64,000 bases of DNA from Roseateles puraquae (GTDB taxonomy: Bacteria > Pseudomonadota > Gammaproteobacteria > Burkholderiales > Burkholderiaceae_C): contig NZ_NISI01000002.1 in assembly GCF_002205845.1 (NCBI RefSeq), positions 310,001-374,000 of the forward strand, given 5' to 3'. Shown one piece after another: positions 43,301-51,494 of this stretch. Positions within the stretch are counted from its first letter, which is position 1. The number at the start of each line of letters is the position of its first letter. Both the position numbers and the translations under genes were made by a program. The notes under the pieces are model-generated. The model was not told where the DNA came from. It worked only from the letters and a program-made list of their open reading frames with translations, and did no database searches.

Positions 43301-43845
43301 AGGCCTTCGTCGAGAAGGTGCGTGCGGCCGAGTCCAAGCTGGGCAGCAAGACCACGCTGACGGAAGCCGTGGCCCGCTACCTGTTCAAGCTGATGGCCTA
43401 CAAGGACGAGTACGAGGTGGCGCGCCTGCACACCGATGCGGCCTTCACCGCCAAGATCGCCGGCATGTTCGAGGGCGACTACAAGCTGGTGCACCACCTG
43501 GCGCCGCCACTGCTGGCCAAGACCAACGCCAAGGGTGAGCTGGTCAAGCGTCCGTTCGGCAGCTGGATCCGTCCGGCCTTCGGTCTGCTGGCCAAGATGA
43601 AGGGCCTGCGCGGCACGGCCCTGGACGTCTTCGGTCACACCGAAGAGCGCAAGATGGAGCGCCGCTGGATTGCCGACTACCGAGCCGGCATCGAGAAGGC
43701 GCTGGCCGGCCTCACGGCCGAGTCGCTGGTCACCGCCGTCGAACTGGCCCGCGTGCCCGAAGAGATCCGCGGCTATGGCCACGTGAAGGCGCGCCACGAG
43801 AAGGCCGCCAAGGCCAAGTGGGACGCCCTGCTGGCGCGCGTCTGA
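40303..43845 (+). CDS. iorAB: Fused indolepyruvate:ferredoxin oxidoreductase
   Basis: This enzyme oxidatively decarboxylates aryl-pyruvates (from aromatic amino acids) to acyl-CoA, reducing ferredoxin. 1180 residues from the ATG at 40303 (AGGAGA upstream). Order: alpha-type domain 40-400 ('GFISGYRGSPLGGYDQAL'), TPP domain near 460 ('CSGCPHNTSTRVPDGSR'), Fe-S ligands near 667 ('CEGCGDCSVQSNC' and 'CNKDYSCVKGFCP'), gamma domain about 755-960 ('VVAGVGGTGVITIGQLLG'), and a C-terminal DUF6537-like region. This single-chain form is typical of aerobic proteobacteria. It is intact. Confidence 0.96.
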   Translation: MNAPLPEHILRALQTVTLDDKYALDAGRAFMSGVQALVRLPMLQRTRDAMAGLNTAGFISGYRGSPLGGYDQALFAAKKHLAKQNIVFQPGVNEELGATAVWGTQQLDLFPEKAKFDGVFGLWYGKGPGVDRCIDVFKHANMAGTSKHGGVIAIAGDDHIAKSSTAAHQSDHVFKAVGFPTFFPSSVQDILDMGLHAFAMSRFSGLWAGMKTIQEIVESSASVSVDPDRVNIILPEDFVMPPGGLHIRWPDPPLEQESRMMNFKWYAALAYIRANRLNYNVIEGPNDRFGIITSGKAYNDTRQALHDLGLDDETCRRIGIRLHKVNVVWPLEAQVAREFAKGLQEILVVEEKRQIIEYQVKEELYNWRPDVRPNVLGKFDAGDADGGEWSVPNPSEHWLLRPQADLTPAIIARAITKRLKKLGVDADIVARLDARMAIIDAKEASLKAEEQTAGGADRTPWFCSGCPHNTSTRVPDGSRAVGGIGCHYMVTWMPGRNTATFTQMGGEGVPWVGQAPFTDEKHIFSNLGDGTYFHSGSLAIRQSIAAGVNITYKILYNDAVAMTGGQQVGERPEGHTVIQIMNSVISEGVKKLVIVTDEPAKYEGVALAPGVTVHHRDELDEIQRQFREIPGTTAIIYDQTCATEKRRRRKRGKLVDPAKRVVINELVCEGCGDCSVQSNCLSVEPLETEFGRKRQINQNTCNKDYSCVKGFCPSFVTVEGGELKKPKKESRKSPFDAGLPSLPMPVIPNAEDAWGIVVAGVGGTGVITIGQLLGMAAHLEGKGVITQDAAGLAQKGGATWSHIQIANTPEAIHCTKVGTAEADLVIACDAIVAANKATLAVMREGRTFVALNTHGSPTATLVNNPDWTFPGTACEQALGKAVGAGHLGAFDAEEVAVKLLGDSLYTNPLMMGYAWQQGRIPLSYDALMRAIELNAVQVDNNKAAFEWGRRCAHDLKAVQSLYAAQAVIQLVKRQSVDEMVAKRVDFLTGYQNAAYAAEYKAFVEKVRAAESKLGSKTTLTEAVARYLFKLMAYKDEYEVARLHTDAAFTAKIAGMFEGDYKLVHHLAPPLLAKTNAKGELVKRPFGSWIRPAFGLLAKMKGLRGTALDVFGHTEERKMERRWIADYRAGIEKALAGLTAESLVTAVELARVPEEIRGYGHVKARHEKAAKAKWDALLARV

Positions 43846-43862
43846 CCGTCTCGGCTCGCCGG

Positions 43863-43896
43863 GCCCCGCGCGCTGGCTGAGGCCGGTGCGCGGGGC
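43863..43896. terminator. Hairpin between convergent genes
   Basis: GCCCCGCGC (43863-43871) pairs with GCGCGGGGC (43888-43896), 9 bp, with a 16-base loop. It lies between the convergent iorAB and NTF2-like genes and is followed by a weak T-rich tail. Confidence 0.5.
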
Positions 43897-43916
43897 TCGG
43901 TGCTTTCAGGGCTGGG

Positions 43917-44411
43917 TCAGGGCCTGATGGTGAGGTGCTGCAGCACGATCAGCCATTCGCCGTCGAACCGCTGGTAGGCCAGGCTGTAGCGCACCGGGCG
44001 GGTGACGATCTTGCCGTCCAGCTCTTCGTCGAACTCGCATTCGCCGGACCGCACCGCGGTGTTGCCGAAGAAGTTCAGGTTGCCGATCACCCAGCGCATG
44101 CGCGCGCTGGGTCGGCGGGCCAGGTCGTCGAAGAACACCGGCACGCCCTCGCCGGACTTGGGCACGGCGCTGAACTCGTCGTCGGTGATCAGCGCGCCGG
44201 GCGCGTAGAGCCTGCGTAGCGCCACCGGGTCACGGCGGTTGTAGGCGTCTTGCCAGGCCTGCAAGGCCTCCAGCACTTCGCCCGTGCACTGGGCCTCCGG
44301 CTGGTCGCAGGCGGGCGGCGCGGGGGGCGTGGTGGCGCAGCCGCCCAACGCCGCCATCAGCAGACCGGCGAGCAGGGCCAGCAGCCGGCGGCTTCGGCAA
44401 TGCGGGGTCAT
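43917..44411 (-). CDS. NTF2/SnoaL-like lipoprotein
   Basis: 164 residues with AGGAG upstream. The signal peptide ends in a lipobox ('LLMAALGGCATTP'). The mature part is one NTF2-like domain: 'ALQAWQDAYNRRDPVALRRL', 'YAPGALITDDEFSA', 'RYSLAYQRFDGEWLIVLQHL'. Such domains act as enzymes or binding modules; the function here is unknown. It is divergent from the binding-protein gene at 44547. Confidence 0.82.
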   Translation of the reverse strand: MTPHCRSRRLLALLAGLLMAALGGCATTPPAPPACDQPEAQCTGEVLEALQAWQDAYNRRDPVALRRLYAPGALITDDEFSAVPKSGEGVPVFFDDLARRPSARMRWVIGNLNFFGNTAVRSGECEFDEELDGKIVTRPVRYSLAYQRFDGEWLIVLQHLTIRP

Positions 44412-44534
44412 GTGTTGTTCTCCTGTTCTCCCTCAGCGCCCGGATTTGACTTGACGGGCGGGCCGGGCCCGGGCGTGGAAAACCCGACGCAGGTCATCCC
44501 GCACCGTGAGGTCGCGCCGTTTGCACGGGCCGCC

Positions 44535-44540
44535 AATAAT
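44535..44540 (+). promoter_or_regulatory. -10-like hexamer before the 44547 gene
   Basis: AATAAT ends 6 nt before the ATG at 44547, and no ribosome binding site is seen, consistent with a leaderless mRNA. Confidence 0.4.
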
Positions 44541-44546
44541 GCGCCG

Positions 44547-45323
44547 ATGAGCCATCGCCGCACCGTCCTGGCCGCCTTGCTGTCTTTCAGCACCGGTGTG
44601 CCGGCTGCAGAGCCGAGCGTCGTGCTGCGAACGGCAGCGGAGGCTGGCGTGCCGCACAAGTTCGGTCGCCCGGGCGATGTGCCGGCGGGCTTCTGCACCG
44701 AGTACATCCGCGCGCTGGTGGCGCACGATGCCGGCCTGCAGTTCGAGGGGCTGCAGCAGTTTCTGCCGGTGCTGCGCATCGAGCGCGAACTCGCCACGGG
44801 CACGCTGGATGTGTTCTTCGGCCTGCTCAGCACCGTGGCCCGGCTGGAGCGCTTTCGCTTCATCGAACAGCCGCCGCTGTACATCTCCCGTCACCGCGTC
44901 GCGGTGCGGGCGGACGACCGCGAAGTGGACGCGGTGCAGGGCTTCGACGACATCCGCGCGCTGGGCGAGCAGGGCGTGGTGCTGGCCACGCGCGGCACGG
45001 CCTACACCAGCTATCTGCTGCGTCAGCCAGGCCTGAAGGTGGATGATGGCGGCACCGATCATCTGCAAAACATGCGCAAGCTGTTGCGCGGCCGTGGGCG
45101 CTTCTTCTACCAGTCCGAGCCCATGCTGCGGCAGCTGATCCAGGCGGAGGGGCTGCAGGATCAGGTGCGCCTGCTGCCGGCGGTGTTTGCGGCGGAGCCG
45201 CTGCTGGTGGCCCGCGCCACCACGCTGGAGCCCGCCCGGCTGGCGCGCCTGACCGCCGCCATGCAGGCGCTGGAAGCCAACGGCACCGCGGCGCGGCTGC
45301 GCGCCCAGTACCGCCTGACCTGA
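44547..45323 (+). CDS. Periplasmic solute-binding-like protein (SBP_bac_3 type)
   Basis: 258 residues with a short signal peptide ('MSHRRTVLAALLSFSTGVPA'). Body features match family-3 binding proteins: 'GFCTEYIRALVAHDAGLQFE', 'ELATGTLDVFFGLLSTVARL', 'LGEQGVVLATRGTAYTSYLL'. It shares layout and the 'R-x-x-[RA]-[ML]-G-x-[GA]-x-[VL]-D-[AV]-F-F' type segment with the protein at 25374. No transport genes are adjacent. Confidence 0.78.
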   Translation: MSHRRTVLAALLSFSTGVPAAEPSVVLRTAAEAGVPHKFGRPGDVPAGFCTEYIRALVAHDAGLQFEGLQQFLPVLRIERELATGTLDVFFGLLSTVARLERFRFIEQPPLYISRHRVAVRADDREVDAVQGFDDIRALGEQGVVLATRGTAYTSYLLRQPGLKVDDGGTDHLQNMRKLLRGRGRFFYQSEPMLRQLIQAEGLQDQVRLLPAVFAAEPLLVARATTLEPARLARLTAAMQALEANGTAARLRAQYRLT

Positions 45324-45428
45324 GGGGCCCCGCCGCCCATGGCGGTGAATCCTCCCGACGTCGGACATTCCCGGGTCGGGGCCAGGAGCTCGCCTGCCTA
45401 GACTGGCTGCCTCAACGAGGGAGAGCCC

Positions 45429-46310
45429 ATGAACAAGATCCTGTGCGGCCTGCTGGCCGCTTCGCTGGCCTGCGCGGCACTCGCGGTGCGTGCGGCCGAT
45501 GCACCGGCCGAGAACCCCGCCTGGACGGAGGCCAAGGCGGCCGCTCAGGTCGGGCCGGCGGATGTTGCGATCGCCGGCCAGGCCAAGCTGCACCTGCCCC
45601 AGGGGCGCATCTTCATTCCCCAGCCTCAGGCCGGCAAGCTGCTCACCGCCATGGGCAACCCCGGCCAGCACAGCGAGCTGGCCGGCCTGATCTTTCCGCA
45701 GGGCGGCGGCGAGTGGTTCGCCACGCTGCGCTACATCCCGTCGGGTTATGTGAAGGACGGCGATGCCAAGGACTGGAAGGCCGACGAGCTGCTCACCAGC
45801 TACAAGGAGGGCACCGAAGCCAGCAACGCCGAGCGCGTGAAGATGGGTGTGCCGGCGCTGGAGATCGTCGGCTGGGCCGAGCCGCCGGCCTACGAGGCGG
45901 GCAGCCATCGGTTGGTCTGGGCCATGAGCTCCAAGGAAAAAGGCGCCCCCGACGACGCAGGCCGGGGCGTCAACTACAACACCTACGCCCTCGGCCGCGA
46001 GGGCTACCTGAGTTTGAACTTCGTCACCGACTTGAAAAACCTGCCGGCCCAGAAGCCCGATGCCCAGGCGCTGCTCGGCGCGTTGGAGTTTGATGCCGGC
46101 AAGCGCTATGAAGACTTCAACGCCTCCACCGACCATGTCGCCGAGTACGGCCTCGCCGCCCTGGTGCTCGGGGTAGGCGCCAAGAAGCTCGGCCTGCTGG
46201 CCGTCATTGCCGCCTTCGCCGCCAAGTTCGCGAAGGTGATCTTCCTGGCCGTGGTCGGCCTGGGCGCCGTCGTGACGAAGTTCTTCAAGCGCGACAAGTC
46301 GGCCGCCTGA
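45429..46310 (+). CDS. DUF2167 membrane protein
   Basis: 293 residues with GAGAG before the ATG. A signal peptide ends 'LAVRAADA'. The DUF2167 core spans about 45-230 ('LHLPQGRIFIPQPQAGKLL', 'GEWFATLRYIPSGYVKDGDA', 'LEIVGWAEPPAYEAGSHRLV', 'GREGYLSLNFVTDL'). Two hydrophobic helices at the C-terminus ('YGLAALVLGVGAKKLGLLAV', 'VIFLAVVGLGAVVTKFF') anchor it. The family has no known function. TAGACT at 45409-45414 may be its -10 element. Confidence 0.9.
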   Translation: MNKILCGLLAASLACAALAVRAADAPAENPAWTEAKAAAQVGPADVAIAGQAKLHLPQGRIFIPQPQAGKLLTAMGNPGQHSELAGLIFPQGGGEWFATLRYIPSGYVKDGDAKDWKADELLTSYKEGTEASNAERVKMGVPALEIVGWAEPPAYEAGSHRLVWAMSSKEKGAPDDAGRGVNYNTYALGREGYLSLNFVTDLKNLPAQKPDAQALLGALEFDAGKRYEDFNASTDHVAEYGLAALVLGVGAKKLGLLAVIAAFAAKFAKVIFLAVVGLGAVVTKFFKRDKSAA

Positions 46311-46371
46311 CCCCAGCGACGCTTGCCCGCGCATGCGGACGCGCTTCGCTGCGCGCGCAGGCTGTCGCGCC

Positions 46372-46377
46372 TAGACT
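46372..46377 (+). promoter_or_regulatory. -10-like hexamer before the leader peptide
   Basis: TAGACT ends 6 nt before the ATG of the eight-codon leader frame at 46384. The same TAGACT occurs upstream of the DUF2167 gene at 45409. Confidence 0.4.
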
Positions 46378-46383
46378 GGGCGC

Positions 46384-46410
46384 ATGCAGTTTCCTCTCCT
46401 GGCGCGGTGA
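46384..46410 (+). CDS. Eight-residue leader peptide coupled to an EamA gene
   Basis: ATG CAG TTT CCT CTC CTG GCG CGG TGA encodes MQFPLLAR. Its stop overlaps the GTG start of the EamA gene as GTGA. A -10-like hexamer 6 nt upstream would make it a leaderless frame. It could supply ribosomes to the downstream GTG, which has no binding site of its own. Confidence 0.45.
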   Translation: MQFPLLAR

Positions 46411-47312
46411 CGCCGCGCCGTCTCTGGCCCGGCCTGCTGATGGCCATGCTGGGCGCCATCGGCTTCTCGGGCAAGGCCATCATCGTCAAGCTCGCCTACC
46501 GGCATGGTGTCGATGCGGTCACGCTGTTGATGTGGCGCATGCTGCTGGCCATGCCCTTCTTCCTGGCCATGGCCTGGTGGGCCGGGCGGGGCCAGCCGGC
46601 GCTCACGCGGCGTGACTGGCGCGATATTGCCGTGCTCGGCTTCACCGGCTACTACCTCGCCAGTTACCTGGACTTTGCCGGCCTGGCCTACATCACGGCC
46701 AGCCTTGAGCGCCTCATCCTGTATCTCAACCCGACGCTGGTGCTGCTGATCTCGGTGGTGTGCTTTCACCACCGGCTGCAGGCGCGGCAGGTGCTGGCGA
46801 TGGCCGTCAGCTATGCCGGCGTGGTGGCGGTGTTCGCGCATGAGTTGCACTTCGAGGGCGTGAACACCGCCGTCGGTGCCGCGCTGGTGTTCGGCAGTGC
46901 GATCAGCTACGCGATCTACCTCGCGCTGAGCGGCAAGGTCGTGCAACGCCTGGGCGCCCTGCGCCTGGCGGGGCTGGCCAGCAGCGTGGCCTGCGTGCTG
47001 TGCATCGGCCAGTTCCTGCTGCTGCGCCCCATGGCGGATGCGCTGGTGCCCACCCCTGTCATGGGCTTGTCGCTGCTGAACGCGACGGCCTGCACGGTCG
47101 CTCCCGTGCTGATGGTCATGCTGGCCATTGCCCGTATTGGCGCGCCGCTGTCCTCCCAGGTCGGCATGGTCGGCCCGATGAGCACGCTGCTGATGGGCTA
47201 TTTCATCCTCGGTGAGCCGCTGAACGGCTGGATCGGCGTGGGCACCACGCTGGTGCTGGCGGGCGTGTTCCTCGTGGGCCGCGGCCCCCGCCCTTCGAGC
47301 CCCGCCCGCTGA
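46407..47312 (+). CDS. EamA-family membrane exporter
   Basis: 301 residues from the GTG at 46407. About ten hydrophobic helices form two EamA repeats ('LLMAMLGAIGFSGKAIIVKL', 'GFTGYYLASYLDFAGLAYIT', 'GAALVFGSAISYAIYLAL', 'VGMVGPMSTLLMGYFILGEP'). Substrate unknown. The GTG lacks a Shine-Dalgarno sequence and is embedded in the stop of an eight-codon leader frame, so translation may depend on it. A TTG at 46323 in the same frame has no support. Confidence 0.85.
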   Translation: MTPRRLWPGLLMAMLGAIGFSGKAIIVKLAYRHGVDAVTLLMWRMLLAMPFFLAMAWWAGRGQPALTRRDWRDIAVLGFTGYYLASYLDFAGLAYITASLERLILYLNPTLVLLISVVCFHHRLQARQVLAMAVSYAGVVAVFAHELHFEGVNTAVGAALVFGSAISYAIYLALSGKVVQRLGALRLAGLASSVACVLCIGQFLLLRPMADALVPTPVMGLSLLNATACTVAPVLMVMLAIARIGAPLSSQVGMVGPMSTLLMGYFILGEPLNGWIGVGTTLVLAGVFLVGRGPRPSSPAR

Positions 47313-47408
47313 ACTGACTTGACCCCTGGCGGGCGCCCGTGTTCAAAATCGCTGAACATTGGCGACAAGGGCCATGAACCGACGCCACCCCTGCGAGGAA
47401 CACACTCC

Positions 47409-47951
47409 ATGCCCATGACAAGCCCTGCTCGTTACACCCCCGTCGCCATCGTGCTGCACTGGTTGCTGGCCCTGGCCATCATCGGCGCCTTCTGCATGGG
47501 CGTGTACATGAGCGACCTGCCGTTCTCGCCGACGCGGCTCAAGCTTTACAACTGGCACAAGTGGGCCGGCGTCACCATCCTGGCGCTGTCGGCGCTGCGC
47601 CTGCTGTGGCGCCTGACGCACCGTCCGCCTGCCGACGCGCCCATGCCCGCGTGGCAGGCACGCGCGGCCCATGCGGTGCACCTGCTGCTGTACATCACCT
47701 TCTTCGCGGTCCCCCTGACCGGCTGGGCCATGAGCTCCGCCAAGGGTTACCCCATCGTGTGGTTCGGCGTGCTGCCGCTGCCCGACTTCGTGCCCAAGGA
47801 CCATGACCTGGGCGAGCTGCTCGAGCAGGTGCATGCGGCGCTGGCCTGGGGCCTGGCCGTGCTGGTGCTGGCCCATGTGGGCGGCGCGCTCAAGCATCAA
47901 TTCATCGACCGAGACGGCCTGCTGGCGCGCATGTCGCTGCGCCGCTCCTGA
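47409..47951 (+). CDS. cybB: Cytochrome b561
   Basis: 180 residues with four membrane helices. Heme-ligand His candidates sit in 'AIVLHWLLALAIIGAFCMG', 'NWHKWAGVTILALSALRLLW', 'AARAAHAVHLLLYITFF' type segments and 'LEQVHAALAWGLAVLVLAHV'. It carries electrons in the inner membrane. It is followed by two YceI genes at 14 and 38 bp, a combination seen in other proteobacteria where b561 and YceI proteins act together in quinone or isoprenoid-linked processes. Confidence 0.92.
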   Translation: MPMTSPARYTPVAIVLHWLLALAIIGAFCMGVYMSDLPFSPTRLKLYNWHKWAGVTILALSALRLLWRLTHRPPADAPMPAWQARAAHAVHLLLYITFFAVPLTGWAMSSAKGYPIVWFGVLPLPDFVPKDHDLGELLEQVHAALAWGLAVLVLAHVGGALKHQFIDRDGLLARMSLRRS

Positions 47952-47965
47952 ACGAGGACCTTCCC

Positions 47966-48499
47966 ATGACCAAGCTGTTCGCCTCCCTGTTGTTCACCGC
48001 TGCCCTGCTGCCCGCCCAGGCGGCCACCCTGCAGCCCGAGAAGAGCGACGTGACCTTCACCTTCAAGCAGATGGGCGTGCCGGTCGACGGCAAGTTCAAG
48101 AAATTCGAAGCTCAGCTCGACTTCGACGCCAAGAAGCCTGAGGCCGGCAAGATCGCCTTCACCGTCGATCTGGGCAGCGTCTCGCTGGGTGACCCGAGCT
48201 TTGACAAGGAGCTGGCCGGCGCCACCTGGTTCGACACCAAGCGCAACGGCAAGGCCACTTTCGTGTCCACCGGCATCAAGGCCACCGGCCCCGGCAAGTA
48301 CGACGTGGCCGGCAAGCTGACCATCAAGGGCGCCGCGCGTGACCTGGTGGTGCCCATCACCGTCGCCGGTGGCGTGGCCAGCGGCAGCGTGCCGATCAAG
48401 CGCCTGGATTTCAAGATCGGTGACGGCGAATGGGCCGACACCTCCATCGTCGCCAACGACGTCACCGTCAAGTTCAAGCTGGCCTTCGCCGGCCTCTGA
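47966..48499 (+). CDS. YceI-family periplasmic protein 1
   Basis: 177 residues. A signal peptide ('MTKLFASLLFTAALLPAQA') precedes a lipocalin-like YceI barrel ('LQPEKSDVTFTFKQMGVPVD', 'GKIAFTVDLGSVSLGDPSFD', 'KATFVSTGIKATGPGKYDVA', 'VKFKLAFAGL'). YceI proteins bind polyisoprenoid or quinone-like lipids. It lacks Cys. It is the second gene of the cybB operon. Confidence 0.92.
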   Translation: MTKLFASLLFTAALLPAQAATLQPEKSDVTFTFKQMGVPVDGKFKKFEAQLDFDAKKPEAGKIAFTVDLGSVSLGDPSFDKELAGATWFDTKRNGKATFVSTGIKATGPGKYDVAGKLTIKGAARDLVVPITVAGGVASGSVPIKRLDFKIGDGEWADTSIVANDVTVKFKLAFAGL

Positions 48500-48537
48500 G
48501 TTCCTTCACCCCAACCCCCACCCCGGAGATCCTCCCG

Positions 48538-49104
48538 ATGAAGAAAGCCCTGCTGCTGACCGCCCTGTTCGCCGCCTTCGGCGCCGCTCACGCCCAGAGC
48601 GCCACCTACGCCGTCGAGCCCACCCACACGCAGGTCTATTTCGAGGCCAAGCACTTCGGCACCAGCACCAACCGCGGCCGCTGGGACAAGAAGGAAGGCA
48701 CCATCGTCTACGACAAGGCCGCCAAGACCGGCAAGGTCGACGTGACGCTGGACATGAACTCCATCTCCACCGGCATCGGCCCGTTCGACGGCCACCTGAA
48801 GAGCAAGGACTTCTTCGCCGCCGCGGAGTTCCCGACCGCCAAGTTCGTGGGCGACAAGTTCACCTTCAACGGCGACAAGCTGGTCAGCGTCAGCGGCGAG
48901 CTGACCCTGCGCGGCAAGACCAACCCGGTCACGCTCAACGCCAACAGCTTCAACTGCTACGACAACCCCATGCTCAAGCGTGAAGTCTGCGGTGGCGACT
49001 TCGAGGCCACCATCCAGCGCAGCCAGTGGGGCATCACCTACGGCATCCCGGGCATCCCGGACAGCGTGCGCCTGCTGATCCAGATCGAAGCCGTCAAGCA
49101 GTAA
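48538..49104 (+). CDS. YceI-family periplasmic protein 2
   Basis: 188 residues from the ATG at 48538 (GGAGA about 8 nt upstream). Signal peptide '[19 protein letters not shown]'; YceI barrel blocks '[20 protein letters not shown]', '[20 protein letters not shown]' and '[20 protein letters not shown]'. It is closer to the classic E. coli YceI than its neighbour and has a Cys pair ('FNCYDN', 'REVCGG'). It is followed by a strong terminator. Confidence 0.94.
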   Translation: MKKALLLTALFAAFGAAHAQSATYAVEPTHTQVYFEAKHFGTSTNRGRWDKKEGTIVYDKAAKTGKVDVTLDMNSISTGIGPFDGHLKSKDFFAAAEFPTAKFVGDKFTFNGDKLVSVSGELTLRGKTNPVTLNANSFNCYDNPMLKREVCGGDFEATIQRSQWGITYGIPGIPDSVRLLIQIEAVKQ

Positions 49105-49124
49105 GCCTCGGCGCCCTGCCCTGC

Positions 49125-49148
49125 AAAGGCCCGCCTCGGCGGGCCTTT
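49125..49148 (+). terminator. Rho-independent terminator after the yceI genes
   Basis: AAAGGCCCGCC (49125-49135) pairs with GGCGGGCCTTT (49138-49148), an 11-bp stem. The T-rich stem end makes it likely bidirectional; it also lies just past the chrA stop on the other strand. Confidence 0.85.
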
Positions 49149-49156
49149 GTGCTTTC

Positions 49157-50500
49157 TCAGCCCCGCACCAGGTGCAAGGCCAGCCCGCAGGCCGCGCAGG
49201 CGCCCAGCACCGGCAGCACGCCGAGCTTGAAGCGGAACAGCGCGACCGCCGCGGCAAGGGCGATGACTGCCGCGCCCACGTCCACCGGGCCATGCACGCC
49301 CTGCGGCCACAGCACGTGCCACCCGAAAAACACCGCCAGGCTCAGGATCACGCCCACGACGGCTGCGGTGATGGCGGTCAGGGGCGCGGTGAACTGCAGC
49401 CGGCCGTGGGTCGACTCGATCAGCGGACCGCCTGCCAGGATGAAGACGAAGGACGGCAGGAAGGTGAAGAAGGTGACGACCAGGGCCGCCATGGCGCCGG
49501 CCAGGAACAGTGCATCGGGCCCGAAGAGGGCTTGCGTCCACCCGCCCACGAAGCCGACGAAGGCCACCACCATGATCAGCGGCCCGGGCGTCGTCTCGCC
49601 CAGCGCCAGGCCGTCGATCATCTGCGCGGCACTCAGCCACTGCTGCTGCTCCACCGCGCCCTGGTAGACATAGGGCAGCACCGCGTAGGCGCCGCCGAAG
49701 GTCAGCAACGCGGCCTTGGTGAAGAACCAGCCCATCTGCGCCAGTGCACCCTGCCAGCCGAAGGCGACCGTCAGCACAGCCAGCACGGCCGCCCACAGGC
49801 CCAGGCCGACGGCCAGCACCCGGGCCAGGCCGCCGCGGCTGAAGCGGGCATGGGCGGGTGTGGGGGTGTCGTCGTCGATGACGGCCGGCGCGTGCGGGGT
49901 GTGGGCTGCCGCCGCGCCATGTGCCCGGGTGAAGACCTGCGGCATCCAGCGCCCCCCGAGCGCGCCCGCGACGCCTGCTGCCACCACGATGAACGGAAAC
50001 GGCAGACCGAACACCGTGATGCCCGCAAAGGCCGCCGCGGCGATCGCCACCAGCCAGCCGTTCTTCAAGGTGCGCGTGCCGATGCGATGCGCCGCATGCA
50101 CCACCAGCGCCGTCACTGCGGGCTTGAGGCCATAGAACACCCCCGCCACCACCGGCAACTGGCCGAAGGCGAGATAGACCCACGACAACCCGATCAGCAG
50201 CACCAGCGACGGCAGCACGAACAGACCGCCGGCCACCAGGCCGCCCCAGGTGCGGTGCATCAGCCAGCCGATGTAGGTGGCCAGCTGCTGGGCCTCGGGG
50301 CCGGGCAGCACCATGCAGTAGTTCAGCGCATGCAGGAAGCGGCCCTCGCTGATCCAGCGCCTGCGCTCCACCAGCTCGGTGTGCATGATGGCAATCTGGC
50401 CAGCCGGCCCGCCGAAGCTGATGCAGCCGAGCTTGAGCCAGAAGCGCAGGGCGTCGCGGAACGGGACGGCGTCTGGGGGCGAGGGGGGCGTGTCGCTCAT
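49157..50500 (-). CDS. chrA: Chromate efflux transporter
   Basis: 447 residues from the ATG at 50500. Two homologous CHR domains: the first has '[18 protein letters not shown]' and '[20 protein letters not shown]', the second '[18 protein letters not shown]' and '[19 protein letters not shown]'; the FGG and PGP motifs are the family hallmarks. It exports chromate and gives resistance; some members move related anions. No chrB regulator is present. A His-rich, low-complexity linker joins the halves. Confidence 0.95.
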   Translation of the reverse strand: MSDTPPSPPDAVPFRDALRFWLKLGCISFGGPAGQIAIMHTELVERRRWISEGRFLHALNYCMVLPGPEAQQLATYIGWLMHRTWGGLVAGGLFVLPSLVLLIGLSWVYLAFGQLPVVAGVFYGLKPAVTALVVHAAHRIGTRTLKNGWLVAIAAAAFAGITVFGLPFPFIVVAAGVAGALGGRWMPQVFTRAHGAAAAHTPHAPAVIDDDTPTPAHARFSRGGLARVLAVGLGLWAAVLAVLTVAFGWQGALAQMGWFFTKAALLTFGGAYAVLPYVYQGAVEQQQWLSAAQMIDGLALGETTPGPLIMVVAFVGFVGGWTQALFGPDALFLAGAMAALVVTFFTFLPSFVFILAGGPLIESTHGRLQFTAPLTAITAAVVGVILSLAVFFGWHVLWPQGVHGPVDVGAAVIALAAAVALFRFKLGVLPVLGACAACGLALHLVRG

Positions 50501-50551
50501 GGGCTTTGCAGTTCGCTGCATGAGGCTAGCAGAGGGTTCACTTCGCACGGC

Positions 50552-50557
50552 CATACT
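50552..50557 (+). promoter_or_regulatory. -10-like hexamer before the SGNH gene
   Basis: CATACT ends 7 nt before the ATG at 50565, which has no ribosome binding site. Together they suggest a leaderless mRNA. Confidence 0.4.
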
Positions 50558-50564
50558 TCGCGGC

Positions 50565-51494
50565 ATGAGCTTGCTCGTTCGTCTGCTGCCGCTGGTCCTG
50601 TTTGCTTCGGCGACCACCCATGCCGCCTGTGACCGCAGCCTGCCACCGCCCCCAGCCAGCGGCCCGCCGCAACGCATCCTGTTCGTCGGCAACAGCTTCC
50701 TGCACGGGCATGCGCCACCCGTGCTGCACTACAACGCCGCGGCCGTGACCGACCTCAACGGCACCGGCTATGGCGGCGTGCCGGGGGTGTTCAAGCAGCT
50801 GGCCGACGAAGCCGGGTTGCAGGTGAGCGTTGCGAGCGAGCTGCTCAGCGGGCAGACGCTGCGGGTGCATCTCGACCAGAAGCGCGGCGTCATCACCGGG
50901 CAGCCGTGGGACGTGGTGGTGCTGCAGGAGTACAGCCTGCTCAACCCGCGCCAGCCGGGCGACCCCAGGGCGTTTGTGACGGCCGTGGGTGAACTGGAGG
51001 CGGCGGTGCATGCCGTCAACCCGGCAGCCCGCGTGCTGCTGCTGCAGACCTGGGCGCGGGCCGACCAGGTCTACCGCACGCCGGGCGGCCGATGGGCGGG
51101 GCAGACGCTGGAGGCCATGCAGGCCGACCTGCGTGCCGCCTATGCGCTCGCGGCGCAACGCGCGGGCTGCGTGGCCGGCGTGCTGCCCGTGGGCGACGCG
51201 GCGCTGCGCGCGGTGCAGGCGGGCGTGGCCGACCGCAACCCGTTCGATGGCATCGAGCCGGGGCAGGTCAATCTGTGGGGCCCCGACAGCTATCACTTCG
51301 GACCCTGGGGCAGCTACCTGGAAGCCTTGGTCATCTTCGGCCGCCTCACCGGGCGCGACCCCATCAGCCTGGGCGAGAGCAGCCGTGCCGGGCGCGACCT
51401 GGGGCTCACCCCGGCGCAGGTGGCCGCCGCGCAGCGCATCGCCGCGCAGACCCTCAAGGCCGAGGCAGCGCCCGCTTCGCCGTCAACGCCATGA
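50565..51494 (+). CDS. Secreted SGNH-type hydrolase-like protein
   Basis: 309 residues with a signal peptide ('LLVRLLPLVLFASATTHAAC'). Residue blocks fit an SGNH-like fold: 'RILFVGNSFLHGH' (the nucleophile-region Ser in GNSF), 'WDVVVLQEYSLLNPRQPGDP', and 'WGPDSYHFGPWGSYLEALVI' with Asp-x2-His. Such proteins act as esterases or deacetylases on glycans or lipids; the substrate is unknown. Its 3' end overlaps the convergent MFS gene by 41 bp. Confidence 0.78.
   Translation: MSLLVRLLPLVLFASATTHAACDRSLPPPPASGPPQRILFVGNSFLHGHAPPVLHYNAAAVTDLNGTGYGGVPGVFKQLADEAGLQVSVASELLSGQTLRVHLDQKRGVITGQPWDVVVLQEYSLLNPRQPGDPRAFVTAVGELEAAVHAVNPAARVLLLQTWARADQVYRTPGGRWAGQTLEAMQADLRAAYALAAQRAGCVAGVLPVGDAALRAVQAGVADRNPFDGIEPGQVNLWGPDSYHFGPWGSYLEALVIFGRLTGRDPISLGESSRAGRDLGLTPAQVAAAQRIAAQTLKAEAAPASPSTP

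Noticed and set aside
40210..43797. A very long open frame on the strand opposite to iorAB
   Set aside because: It is a by-product of high GC at third codon positions. The sense frame encodes a complete, recognisable enzyme and the antisense product matches nothing.
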